NCBI RefSeq assembly: GCF_040812015.1
Contig: NZ_JBFNXJ010000005.1
Span: 124,001-188,000, forward strand
Length of the DNA stretch: 64,000 nt
From: Chitinivorax sp. PXF-14
GTDB lineage: Bacteria > Pseudomonadota > Gammaproteobacteria > Burkholderiales > SCOH01
Direction: 5' to 3'
Translations under genes and position numbers: made by a program
Notes under the pieces: generated by a model
Databases searched by the model: none
What the model saw: the letters and a program-made list of their open reading frames with translations, nothing else
What the model was told of the DNA's origin: nothing
Part shown: positions 20,490 through 30,776 of the stretch, piece by piece
Numbering within the stretch: the first letter of the stretch is position 1
Layout of the letters: every line of letters begins with the position of its first letter

Positions 20490-20904
20490 GGGCGATTCTC
20501 CATTCGAGCGTCAGTACCCTGGCCCTGCGCAGCAGCGCGTTATAGAGCACCACCGAGATCAGCGCCACGACCAGCCCTACCGCCGTGGCCTTCAATGCCA
20601 GCGCCAGGCCGGTCATGATGTGTGTCGCATCGACATTGGCGTTCTGTCCCATGTGATAGAAAGTCAGCATGATGCCGAAAACCGTACCCAGCAGCCCGAG
20701 ATAAGGCGCGTTGCTTGCCACCGACGCAATCACGAAAAGCCGCCGGGTCAGCACCAGCTCCAGCGAATCGCTGTCACGGATCGATGAGACATCGACCGAG
20801 CGATAGAACGACCATCGCTCAAATCCAATTGCTACAACCACGATACTCAGGCAGATCAGCAAACCGATTACCCCATAATCGACGAGCACATTCAACCAGT
20901 TCAT
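20479..20904 (-). CDS. exbB: ExbB-family proton-channel component (short form)
   Basis: 141 residues with three membrane helices; [21 protein letters not shown] and [25 protein letters not shown] are the conserved MotA/TolQ/ExbB channel motifs. It lacks the long N-terminus of E. coli ExbB and matches the short ExbB2-type seen beside TonB in some proteobacteria. It starts 33 bases after the TpsB stop codon, implying one transcript with the secretion genes. Confidence 0.92.
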   Translation of the reverse strand: MNWLNVLVDYGVIGLLICLSIVVVAIGFERWSFYRSVDVSSIRDSDSLELVLTRRLFVIASVASNAPYLGLLGTVFGIMLTFYHMGQNANVDATHIMTGLALALKATAVGLVVALISVVLYNALLRRARVLTLEWRIARGG

Positions 20905-20937
20905 ATTGTCAGTACTTTCTTTTCTGTATTTATCGAA

Positions 20938-22632
20938 TCAAAACACCATGCCAGCCTGAAGCAGGAAGCGCGTGTGGTCGTCCTTCAAGACCGAGGCAGG
21001 CCAATTGCCGAGCGCGTATGCCGCCTGGGCGCGGAGGAAAAGGCTGTTCCACGACAGGGTGTAGCCAAGCCCCGCGTCACTCAAATTCACTTTGTTGGTT
21101 TTCGTATAGCTGGCGTCGTACAGATTGATATGCCCGGCATCGGCGAACACACTCACCGAGTGCTGAGTACCGGCGAGATTCGGCAGGGCGTAGCGCAACT
21201 CGACGTTGGCGAGATAGCCACTGTCGCCGCTCACCGTCTGTTCATAGGATATGACGTCGCGCGTGCCGGAAATCATCAGCTGCTCGCTGCTGTCGAGATT
21301 GCGGTTCAGCGCCTGTTGCGCGCTGAGCGTGGCGGATGTCGTCAGCGTCTCGGTCAGGGCAAGGCGGCCGAGCAACGAGATGTTGGCGCGCCCATAGTCG
21401 CCAACGGTATTTGCTCCCGCCCTGTTGTTCGCCTTCATGGCCGCCTCGTCGATATCCAGATGCCCCCAGGTCAGGCTGCCGGTGGCGCTGAAATAGGCAT
21501 CGCGGCCGAACATCTGGCCGTACCGTTCATGCATGAGCCCCAGCGTGGCGGCGTAGGCTTTCTTGGTCGTCACCTGATTTCCGGCATCTGCGGACAGGAC
21601 TTCGTCGCGCAAGTTGCGGCCAACCAGCCCGAGCGAGGCGGTCAGATTCTGGGCACGGGAACGCTCGATCGGATACGAAAAGCTGGCTTCCACCGAAGAC
21701 GCAGCACCCTTGGCATCGAGCGGGGTGTAGATGTCGCCCAGTTTGTAAGTGCTGTTGGTCACGGCCAGTTCGCCGCGCAGCCCGCTGGTGCCGAGCGGCG
21801 CGGAATAGGCGAGCCGGCCGTTCAGCAGGTTGCCGTTGTCGCTACCCATGCCGGAGAAATCGAGCTTGTCGCCGAGCGCCAGCGGCGAATTGAGCGAGGC
21901 GCCCAGGCTGATGCGGTTGCGGCCGGTATAGCGAGAGCCGTAGTTGTCACCCAGCAGATAGCCATTGAAGCGGGCGCCGGGCTGGATCTCGATGTCGAAG
22001 TCGGATGTCTCCGGCGCGCTGCCCGGGGCTATGCTGACCTTGGGCAAGCTTGCTCCGGGCAGGCTGCCGACGAGCAGCATGGCGCGTTCGATGTCGTCGC
22101 GGGTGACGGCCTTGTCGCCCGCCAGGCCGGCGAAGTAACCGCCGATCAGGGCATCGCGCACCAGGGATTTGTTCTGCAGCGAGACCTTGCCATACTTGCC
22201 GGCTACCACGCGAATGATGAGCGTACCGCTGCTGGCATCCTGCTTGGGCACATAGGCACGGGCCACCATGTAGCCGTGGCTCCGGCAGAGTGCGGTGACA
22301 CGATCGGCAGCAGCTTCAATCTCGGCCATCGTCAGGGCGCGGCCAAGATAGTCGGCAACGGCCGCTTGCAGCTCGGCTTCGCCCAGGAAGTCAGCCCCCT
22401 CGAAGCGAAAGGCCTTGACCATCAGCGTCTGCCCGGCGGGCAAGACCAGTGGCGCCGCCTCCTGTTGTTGAATCACCGGCTCGGGGGCCTTGCGCGGTGC
22501 CTGTGGAAGTGTGGGCCGGGTTTCCTGCAGCACTTTGCCGGCGTCGACGGGAGGAGGCGTCTGGGCATGGGCAACGACAGAAAGCAGTGTTGGGGCGAGA
22601 ATGCGGCCAATACGAAAGGTCGAGCTCTTCAT
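20938..22632 (-). CDS. Two-partner secretion outer-membrane transporter (TpsB; ShlB/FhaC/HecB family)
   Basis: 564 residues from ATG 22632 (a TTG at 22644 is also possible). Signal peptide ending near VVAHA, a proline-rich linker (about 25-65), POTRA domains (VKAFRFEGADFLGEAELQAAVADYLG and the GTLIIRVVAGKYGKVSL segment), then a 16-strand-type barrel ending in FLLQAGMVF with the terminal Phe. The barrel contains the ARFNGYLLGDNYGSRYTGRNR stretch, similar to the conserved LDDxGxxxTG region of the family. It exports the TpsA protein encoded upstream. It is the third gene of the cluster, with exbB, exbD and tonB-like genes behind it. Confidence 0.93.
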   Translation of the reverse strand: MKSSTFRIGRILAPTLLSVVAHAQTPPPVDAGKVLQETRPTLPQAPRKAPEPVIQQQEAAPLVLPAGQTLMVKAFRFEGADFLGEAELQAAVADYLGRALTMAEIEAAADRVTALCRSHGYMVARAYVPKQDASSGTLIIRVVAGKYGKVSLQNKSLVRDALIGGYFAGLAGDKAVTRDDIERAMLLVGSLPGASLPKVSIAPGSAPETSDFDIEIQPGARFNGYLLGDNYGSRYTGRNRISLGASLNSPLALGDKLDFSGMGSDNGNLLNGRLAYSAPLGTSGLRGELAVTNSTYKLGDIYTPLDAKGAASSVEASFSYPIERSRAQNLTASLGLVGRNLRDEVLSADAGNQVTTKKAYAATLGLMHERYGQMFGRDAYFSATGSLTWGHLDIDEAAMKANNRAGANTVGDYGRANISLLGRLALTETLTTSATLSAQQALNRNLDSSEQLMISGTRDVISYEQTVSGDSGYLANVELRYALPNLAGTQHSVSVFADAGHINLYDASYTKTNKVNLSDAGLGYTLSWNSLFLRAQAAYALGNWPASVLKDDHTRFLLQAGMVF

Positions 22633-22679
22633 TATCGAAAGCAATCGAAAGAAAGGATGTCAATGCGGAGACGAAAGAA

Positions 22680-22710
22680 CCTTCTCCATCGTTTTTAACA
22701 AAGGAGAAGG
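22680..22710 (-). terminator. Hairpin between the ModA-like gene and tpsB
   Basis: An 8-base perfect stem (CCTTCTCC/GGAGAAGG) with a 15-base loop sits 10 bases after the ModA-like stop codon; on the minus strand TTCTTTC follows. It may be a partial terminator or an RNA-stability element giving less tpsB than tpsA transcript. Confidence 0.45.
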
Positions 22711-22720
22711 TTTTCTCAAG

Positions 22721-23728
22721 TTACAGCGACTTATAGCAATTGTTGGTCAGCCAGGTGTTCCAACTGGAACCACCTACACCAAGGTAGGAAAGAAATGCCG
22801 TGGCATACGCTTGAGCGGTCGTGCTGGTAACCGTCAACTCAACGTAGGCTTGGGTCGTGTAGTAGTCGGGAAATAACACGTACTGATCCGCGGCATAGGC
22901 CGAACCCGCCCATACGGAGCATACCTGCGCATAAGAGACGAAGCCGGCCGTCACCCGGTTGTTGGCAACTGCTTGTAACGTGTAGTCGATGTTGCTGTAC
23001 TTACAAACCCATTGGCCTGCGCTCAGGAAAGCGGAGCAGTTGGCAGAGACATTGGAACCGGCCGTACCCAGATTGCCATCACCTGGCCACTGATGCATGT
23101 TGTTCGTGAACAAGGAATCACGCCCCATGATTTGCCCTGCAGCCACCCCATAAGGCGCGACCGAGGGGTCGCCGACAGCCAGATACGTCACGGCAGGCGA
23201 GGAAGGGGAACGCTTCAGCTTTACATAGTTGGGAATCGCAGGGAGGCTGGAGGATGAGCGCACTGCCGATGCACCGGAACCAGCCGCCAACGCAGTAGTC
23301 AGGTAGTTGGCCGCACGATAGCTACCGCTCGTGGCGGCATACGCGTTGGGAGATAGAACGAATGCAGGAATTCCTTTTGCATAATTGACAGGGCTGGCGT
23401 AGTTCAATTTTTGAGTGACAACGTCTGCCGGCTTAGACGTATCGGCTGAAAAGAAAATGGCGTACTGCGGGCTGTTGCTCGGCACGATCGAGTTATACAA
23501 ATTTCCCGAAGAATCCTGACATAGCGTGATTTTATAGCCCTGGCTATTTGCATAAGTGGTAGCAAGAGAATTCAGCGGCGCATAGAAGTTCGACGCGACT
23601 GCGATGCTAAAGGCTACGCTCCCCGATGAGCCTACGGTATTGCAAGTGGCTGCATATGCCGTGGTCGATGAAATCAAAAAAGCTGCGACACCTGTCGCGC
23701 GCCAAAGAATCCGGAAACAGTATTTCAT
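22721..23728 (-). CDS. Secreted ModA-like substrate-binding protein inside the secretion cluster
   Basis: 335 residues from ATG 23728 (GGAGA 6 bases upstream); signal peptide ends near TTAYAA. The N-terminal half reads like molybdate-type binding proteins: SIAVASNFYAPLNSLATTYA, a serine motif DSSGNLYNSI, FFSADTSKPADVV and NYAKGIPAFVLSPNAYA. The C-terminal half is diverged and rich in Ser, Ala, Tyr and Asn, with several Cys (CNTVG, TLCQDSSG, ANCSAFLSAGQWVCKYS, QVCSVW, NNCYKSL). ModA proteins bind molybdate, tungstate or related oxyanions; here neither modB nor modC is present. It lies 63 bases after tpsA and 88 before tpsB, so it probably acts with the secretion system. Its partner and ligand are unknown. 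Confidence 0.72.
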   Translation of the reverse strand: MKYCFRILWRATGVAAFLISSTTAYAATCNTVGSSGSVAFSIAVASNFYAPLNSLATTYANSQGYKITLCQDSSGNLYNSIVPSNSPQYAIFFSADTSKPADVVTQKLNYASPVNYAKGIPAFVLSPNAYAATSGSYRAANYLTTALAAGSGASAVRSSSSLPAIPNYVKLKRSPSSPAVTYLAVGDPSVAPYGVAAGQIMGRDSLFTNNMHQWPGDGNLGTAGSNVSANCSAFLSAGQWVCKYSNIDYTLQAVANNRVTAGFVSYAQVCSVWAGSAYAADQYVLFPDYYTTQAYVELTVTSTTAQAYATAFLSYLGVGGSSWNTWLTNNCYKSL

Positions 23729-23791
23729 TTTTATTCTCCAAGTGAATAACGTGCATTCCCACATCAATACCACTCATAATTTCTGGGCCGG

Positions 23792-26700
23792 CTATTTCCC
23801 CACTTTTTTCTCCTCATCCAGTTGAAAAATCTTCCCATCCACTTCGATGGTGCGAATATCTACTGAGTATTCCGCTGCGGAGAGCACTATGTTCTGATCA
23901 AGGATGTTTGCCATTGGGGATCGAACGGAGGTGTTGTCCGCCAGTGAGGGCTTTGGCGTGGCGGTGCCGAGGGTCTGGGCAACTTGGCTGCTTCCGGTCG
24001 TCACGGCAGCCTCTTCGAATACTTTCTGTTTTGCAGCTGCGGCTACCGCTGCTTCGCGTTCTTTTGCAGCGGCTGCGGCTGCGGCTGCCACTGCTTCACG
24101 CTCTTTTTCGGCTGCTGCCGCTGCTGCTTCACGTTCTTTTGCTGCCGCTGCTTCACGCTCTTTTTCGGCTGCTGCTGCCGCGGCTTCGCGAGCCGCGGTC
24201 ACTTGGCCGATGGTGCCGTTGGCGTAGTACTTGGAATCAGCTAACTGACTACCGGTGAGACCAGTAACCTGGTAGGTGCCGCTACCAACTGCCCTGAAGA
24301 ATGCTTGAGGGTTGGCATCGGCGTTGTAATAGCTGTTCGTAGTCGAGCTGTCGTTCATGAAGCCGACCAAGCCCCCAGAACCGAAGTAAGTGTTATCGTA
24401 AGCAGTCGCCGCACCTTTGGCGTAGCTATCGCTTATCGTCGAATACACCGCCTGTCCAATCAGCCCCCCGACCGAGCCATTACCGCTGACATTTCCGTCG
24501 GCATGGACACTCGATATTGAAAAATTATTGGCACTCCCGATCAGCCCCCCTGCACCAAGGGTATAAACGCCATCAACGGCCGCCACATGGACATCACCCG
24601 TCGCATAGGCATTTCGGAGACTGGCTTTAATACCGGTACCGCTTTCCGCATAGCCCATCAAGCCGCCAACATAGCTGCCACCACCGTTGGCTGAAACGTT
24701 GCCCGTTGCAAAGACATTGGTAATTGAAACGCTGCCTGAGTGTGTGGACGATGAGTCGCCGACAATGCCGATCAGGCCTCCGATATATGCGCTTGAGAAA
24801 TTCGGCGTAACGCGGTATAGGCCTGTTACGTTGCCGGTAGCGTATACATTGTCGATATTTATCCCGGCAAAGCTTGTAACGCCTCCGATTAGCCCACCAA
24901 GGTAAGCGCCACCGGTCACGGACCCTGTTGCAAATGAATTGGTCAGACTGTCGGCGCTTGATGATTGGTAATTGCCGATCAGGCCGCCGATTTGAGTGAC
25001 GTTGTTGATGGTGGCGGGAACGCCATCCGCGTACCTGAAATCCAAGTTGCCAGTAGCATAAGAATTCGCCACGCTGCCGACCATCCAGCCCACCAGCCCG
25101 CCGCTGGAGCCGCCACCAGCACGGTAAATACTGCCCATCCGAACGGTGATATTTCCAGTCGCATGGGAATTGCTAATCTCGCCCTCCAAGTGATTGGCGA
25201 TCCCACTGCCGCTGCCGCCATCAGTGGCATTGGTGATGTTGACCGTCGAATAGCATGAATCGATCTTGCCGCGGAAGTAGCCGACCAGGCCGCCATTGCC
25301 CCCACCCAAGGCATCGATGGCACCGGTGCTGTAGAGGTTGCGCAGGGTTCCCTCACCTTCGCCCAGTACCGTGCCCAGTGAGATAGAGCTACTGTTTGTG
25401 ATATGAACGACTTCCAAGCCCAGGTCGCGGATCATGACGGGCCCGGAATCCGTTCCATTGCCGATCAGGCCGGCACTATATTGCGGATTGTCCATCGTGA
25501 AATGGCTGATCTTGTGGCCCAAGCCAGCCAAAGTTCCAGCGAAGAAGTAGACCGGAGCGATGCCATACGTCGTTCCAGCTGCATCCCAATCGCGTGCAAT
25601 CGCGTAATACCCGCTGACCGTGTCGAAGCTGCCATTTCCCGCCGAATCCGTGTGATCCAGCGCATCGAACTGACTCATGCTGTAAATCAGCGTGTAGTCA
25701 TTGCCGTTGATCGTTAGGCCTTTGGTATTCGCACTGTTGGTGAAGGTGACGCTGCCATAGATGCCGCCACTGGTGTCCCGCTTGGCCACCGGCTTGCCGG
25801 TGGCGTCGAGTACCGCGCCGCTGTAGCTCGCCTTGGTCCGGATGTTGTAATCGTTGCCGTAGTTCATCACCAGCCCGGCACTGGCGCCGTTGATGGTGAT
25901 GGCATTATTGATGTTGATGTCGTGCACCGCCGTCAGCGTCAGGCTGTTGTTGCTTGACCAGGTGACGGCATCGTTGATGTTGAGGTCGCCGTTGCTACCG
26001 TGGCTCCCCGAGGCAGATTGAATCGTGGTGCTGCCCTGGGTGTCGAGGTAGTTGCTCAGGAAGGCGCCGGTCATGTCGCCGCCGCTGGAGGCAATGGTGA
26101 AGTCCACCGGCTTGATGAGCCATTTTCCGTTCTTGCTGTCACTCGATTTGGTCAGCAGGCGCGCGCTGTCGGCAACCTTGACCTTGTCGCCGCTGGTTTC
26201 GATGAAACCGCCATTACCGCCGGTTGGCGCACTGGCGTCCAGCGTGCCGTCCACGCTGGTCGTGCCGCCGTGGGCGTAGAGTTCGACTCGCCCCGTCAGG
26301 TCGTCGATGGTGCGTGCCCGGACGATGCCGCTGTTGTTCACCTGCGCGCCGAGCAGGTCGTCTGCCGCCTTGGCGGTAAGCAGCACCGTGCCACCGTCGG
26401 CGTAGATGGCTTGTTTGTTCTCGACCAGGGCGTTAAGCGTACCTTCGTCGAGGGTGACGTTGAGCAGCGAGTCGCCGTTGAAGTTGAGCGTGATCTTGTT
26501 GCCTGCGCTCAGGACGACGGTGCCCTTTGTGGCAGAGATGACGCCCTGGTTCGATACCTTGTCGCCGAGCAGGGTGACGTAGCCACCCTCTTTGGCGGTC
26601 AGGGTGCCGAGGTTGATGACGGAGCCGTTGCCGTTGCCCTGGAAGACGTAGTTGCCGGCGTTGAAGTCTGCATCGCTGATGTTGCGTGTGCTGGCAACAA

Positions 26701-27148
26701 GGCTGCCGACGTTGACGCTGCTGCCTTTACCGAAGAGGACGCCGGCAGAGTTGACGATGAAGACCTGACCGTTGGCGTTGAGGGCGCCATCGATGACGCT
26801 TCGTTCATTACCAATGACACGGTTGAGGGTGACGGCGGAGACGTTGGGCTGGTTGAAGTTGACCGTTTCGTTGCCGGCAACGGAGAAGCCTTGCCAGTTG
26901 ATGGCGGCTTTCTGGGTGCTCTGGTTGATGCTGGTGGTGTTGCCGGCCTGGCTGATCGTTGCGGTGCCGCTCGTTACCGTGCCGCCCGTGGGGGCGGCGA
27001 GCGCCAGCGTCGGGGCGAGCAAGACTGCCGCCAGCAGGCGCTTGCTGCCTTTGCCCCGCCCCTTGGCCGATTCCGGTACGGCTATCCAGGCGGATTGGAA
27101 ATCACTCCAAACTAGACGATAGCAGTGGTTCAGCGACGGGCGTTTCAT
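23792..27148 (-). CDS. Two-partner secretion exoprotein (TpsA; filamentous-haemagglutinin-type with GLUG repeats)
   Basis: 1118 residues from ATG 27148 (GGAG 6 bases upstream). The N-terminus is an extended signal peptide (ESPR: NHCYRLVWSDFQSAWIAVPE, then a hydrophobic stretch ending LALAA), diagnostic of TPS exoproteins. The TPS secretion domain follows (about 50-300: INWQGFSVAGNETVNFNQP, NANGQVFIVNSAGVLFGKGS). Residues about 560-960 hold some nine GLUG-type units (GGLVGYFRG, GGLIGNY, GGLIGSANN, GGLVGFMND) alternating with YATGNV segments, which are expected to form beta-helix turns. An Ala/Glu/Lys/Arg coiled-coil (about 985-1050) and a short C-terminal tail (VDGKIFQLDEEKK) end it. It should be a secreted or surface-anchored fibre. 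Serine/Asn/Gly-rich and lower in GC than neighbours. Confidence 0.92.
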   Translation of the reverse strand: MKRPSLNHCYRLVWSDFQSAWIAVPESAKGRGKGSKRLLAAVLLAPTLALAAPTGGTVTSGTATISQAGNTTSINQSTQKAAINWQGFSVAGNETVNFNQPNVSAVTLNRVIGNERSVIDGALNANGQVFIVNSAGVLFGKGSSVNVGSLVASTRNISDADFNAGNYVFQGNGNGSVINLGTLTAKEGGYVTLLGDKVSNQGVISATKGTVVLSAGNKITLNFNGDSLLNVTLDEGTLNALVENKQAIYADGGTVLLTAKAADDLLGAQVNNSGIVRARTIDDLTGRVELYAHGGTTSVDGTLDASAPTGGNGGFIETSGDKVKVADSARLLTKSSDSKNGKWLIKPVDFTIASSGGDMTGAFLSNYLDTQGSTTIQSASGSHGSNGDLNINDAVTWSSNNSLTLTAVHDININNAITINGASAGLVMNYGNDYNIRTKASYSGAVLDATGKPVAKRDTSGGIYGSVTFTNSANTKGLTINGNDYTLIYSMSQFDALDHTDSAGNGSFDTVSGYYAIARDWDAAGTTYGIAPVYFFAGTLAGLGHKISHFTMDNPQYSAGLIGNGTDSGPVMIRDLGLEVVHITNSSSISLGTVLGEGEGTLRNLYSTGAIDALGGGNGGLVGYFRGKIDSCYSTVNITNATDGGSGSGIANHLEGEISNSHATGNITVRMGSIYRAGGGSSGGLVGWMVGSVANSYATGNLDFRYADGVPATINNVTQIGGLIGNYQSSSADSLTNSFATGSVTGGAYLGGLIGGVTSFAGINIDNVYATGNVTGLYRVTPNFSSAYIGGLIGIVGDSSSTHSGSVSITNVFATGNVSANGGGSYVGGLMGYAESGTGIKASLRNAYATGDVHVAAVDGVYTLGAGGLIGSANNFSISSVHADGNVSGNGSVGGLIGQAVYSTISDSYAKGAATAYDNTYFGSGGLVGFMNDSSTTNSYYNADANPQAFFRAVGSGTYQVTGLTGSQLADSKYYANGTIGQVTAAREAAAAAAEKEREAAAAKEREAAAAAAEKEREAVAAAAAAAAKEREAAVAAAAKQKVFEEAAVTTGSSQVAQTLGTATPKPSLADNTSVRSPMANILDQNIVLSAAEYSVDIRTIEVDGKIFQLDEEKKVGK
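24010..24200 (-). repeat. Tandem degenerate repeat encoding the Ala-Glu-Lys coiled-coil of TpsA
   Basis: On the coding strand units of EREAAAA(A)AEK and KEREAAAA recur about six times; at DNA level blocks such as CGTGAAGCAGC and GAAAAAGAGCGTGAAGC return with few changes. This is a likely site of length variation by slipped-strand events. Confidence 0.8.
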
Positions 27149-27267
27149 AGGGGGCTCCAAAAGACGGCGACGGTTGGCGGTGTAGCGGGCTTTCAGTGTT
27201 GGGACGGGCCCGACCACAGGTGCGGAGAGCGGTACTCCTTGCGCTCGCAAAACGTGACAGAAGCAGC

Positions 27268-27297
27268 AATCGCTATATTTACTAGTATATAACGATT
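27268..27297. promoter_or_regulatory. 11-base inverted repeat upstream of tpsA
   Basis: Arms AATCGCTATAT (27268-27278) and ATATAACGATT (27287-27297) match at 10 of 11 positions around an 8-base spacer. On the minus strand it contains TATACT, which could be the tpsA -10 box. A third copy of the arm occurs at 27402-27412. Confidence 0.5.
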
Positions 27298-27304
27298 GTC
27301 AGCC

Positions 27305-27318
27305 TTGACGCGAATCAA
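27305..27318. promoter_or_regulatory. FNR/ANR-like box
   Basis: TTGACGCGAATCAA matches 9 of 10 defined positions of TTGAT-N4-ATCAA. It lies 8 bases from the inverted repeat and about 160 bases before the tpsA start. Confidence 0.4.
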
Positions 27319-27333
27319 GACCATAGACGGTTT

Positions 27334-27518
27334 GTGGGTATTTACAAGGAAAAACGTTCATTTCAGGCCAATCACTCATAAGTCGAGCATGACAAAATGA
27401 TAATCGCTATATATTTCTGTAAATTTAAAATACTGATCTTAGCCTGAGCCAGACCCGCAGATTCTTCGTGAGTATTTACAAAGAGAAGCGTGTCTGCCGG
27501 GCCGATTATTCATAAGAC
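27334..27518. repeat. Two diverged copies of a ~52-base sequence in the tpsA-acnA region
   Basis: About 27334-27384 and 27467-27518 align without gaps at roughly two thirds identity. Shared blocks include GTATTTACAA, GGCC and TCATAAG near the ends. Spacing between copies is about 133 bases. Confidence 0.45.
27393..27411. promoter_or_regulatory. Fur-like box
   Basis: CAAAATGATAATCGCTATA matches the 19-base Fur consensus at 14 positions, including the full TGATAATC core. It is about 245 bases upstream of tpsA and 300 upstream of acnA. A TonB-ExbBD-bearing cluster is a sensible target for iron control. Confidence 0.4.
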
Positions 27519-27710
27519 GGCAGCAACGTCTTGGCTACTCACACCTAGCCGCACCAGGGCGGATACGGCTGGCCGCCCGGCCCGCCACGGCGCATGGCGC
27601 TCACCTGGCAGCCCGCCATGGCAGCGTCCATAATGAACCACGCCCATCCCGTGCCGGGACCGTCGGGCAGCCGGTTTCATCTCCCCTTCTCCCTTCCCGC
27701 TGGAGCTGCC

Positions 27711-30527
<2,817 letters not shown>

Positions 30528-30669
30528 CGCGGCACGCGGCAAGGCTCAGCCAGTCATGCGCAAATTGGCATGGCCGCAGGCGGGAAGGCGGGCCACCATG
30601 GCCCGGCGCCCATCCCCAGTGGGCGTGGACTGAGGCAAGCGGCAGCACGCAGTTCTTGACGTGGACCAG

Positions 30670-30691
30670 CCAGGAAAATATATTTTCCTGG
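30670..30691. promoter_or_regulatory. 22-base perfect palindrome after acnA
   Basis: Arms CCAGGAAAATA and TATTTTCCTGG are fully complementary with no spacer. A second short palindrome TCAGGCTCCTGA follows at 30698-30709 with the same CAGG/CCTG ends. Both lie in the 249-base gap before the next gene, so they may be operators for it, or a transcript-end hairpin. Confidence 0.45.
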
Positions 30692-30776
30692 TAATGTTCA
30701 GGCTCCTGAGGCACACCGGCACGATCGCCGGCGGGTTTGCCGAGGGGATCCACTCACAGAACAACCGGGCTGCCCG

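Larger units (their letters stand above)
27149..27710. promoter_or_regulatory. AT-rich regulatory region between tpsA and acnA
   Basis: 562 bases without a gene between two divergent starts. Bases 27260-27520 are strikingly AT-rich. They hold an inverted repeat, an FNR-like box, a Fur-like box and two copies of a diverged 52-base sequence. The part next to acnA (27520-27710) is GC-rich leader with no feature I recognise. Confidence 0.7.

Noticed and set aside
24010-24200. Array of short repeats as a CRISPR
   Set aside because: Units are 20-30 bases, directly adjacent without unique spacers, and encode an in-frame coiled-coil in TpsA.
23792-27148. Horizontal-transfer island because of lower GC
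   Set aside because: The lower GC can be explained by Ser/Thr/Asn/Gly-rich exoprotein composition; no integrase, tRNA end or direct repeats flank the cluster.
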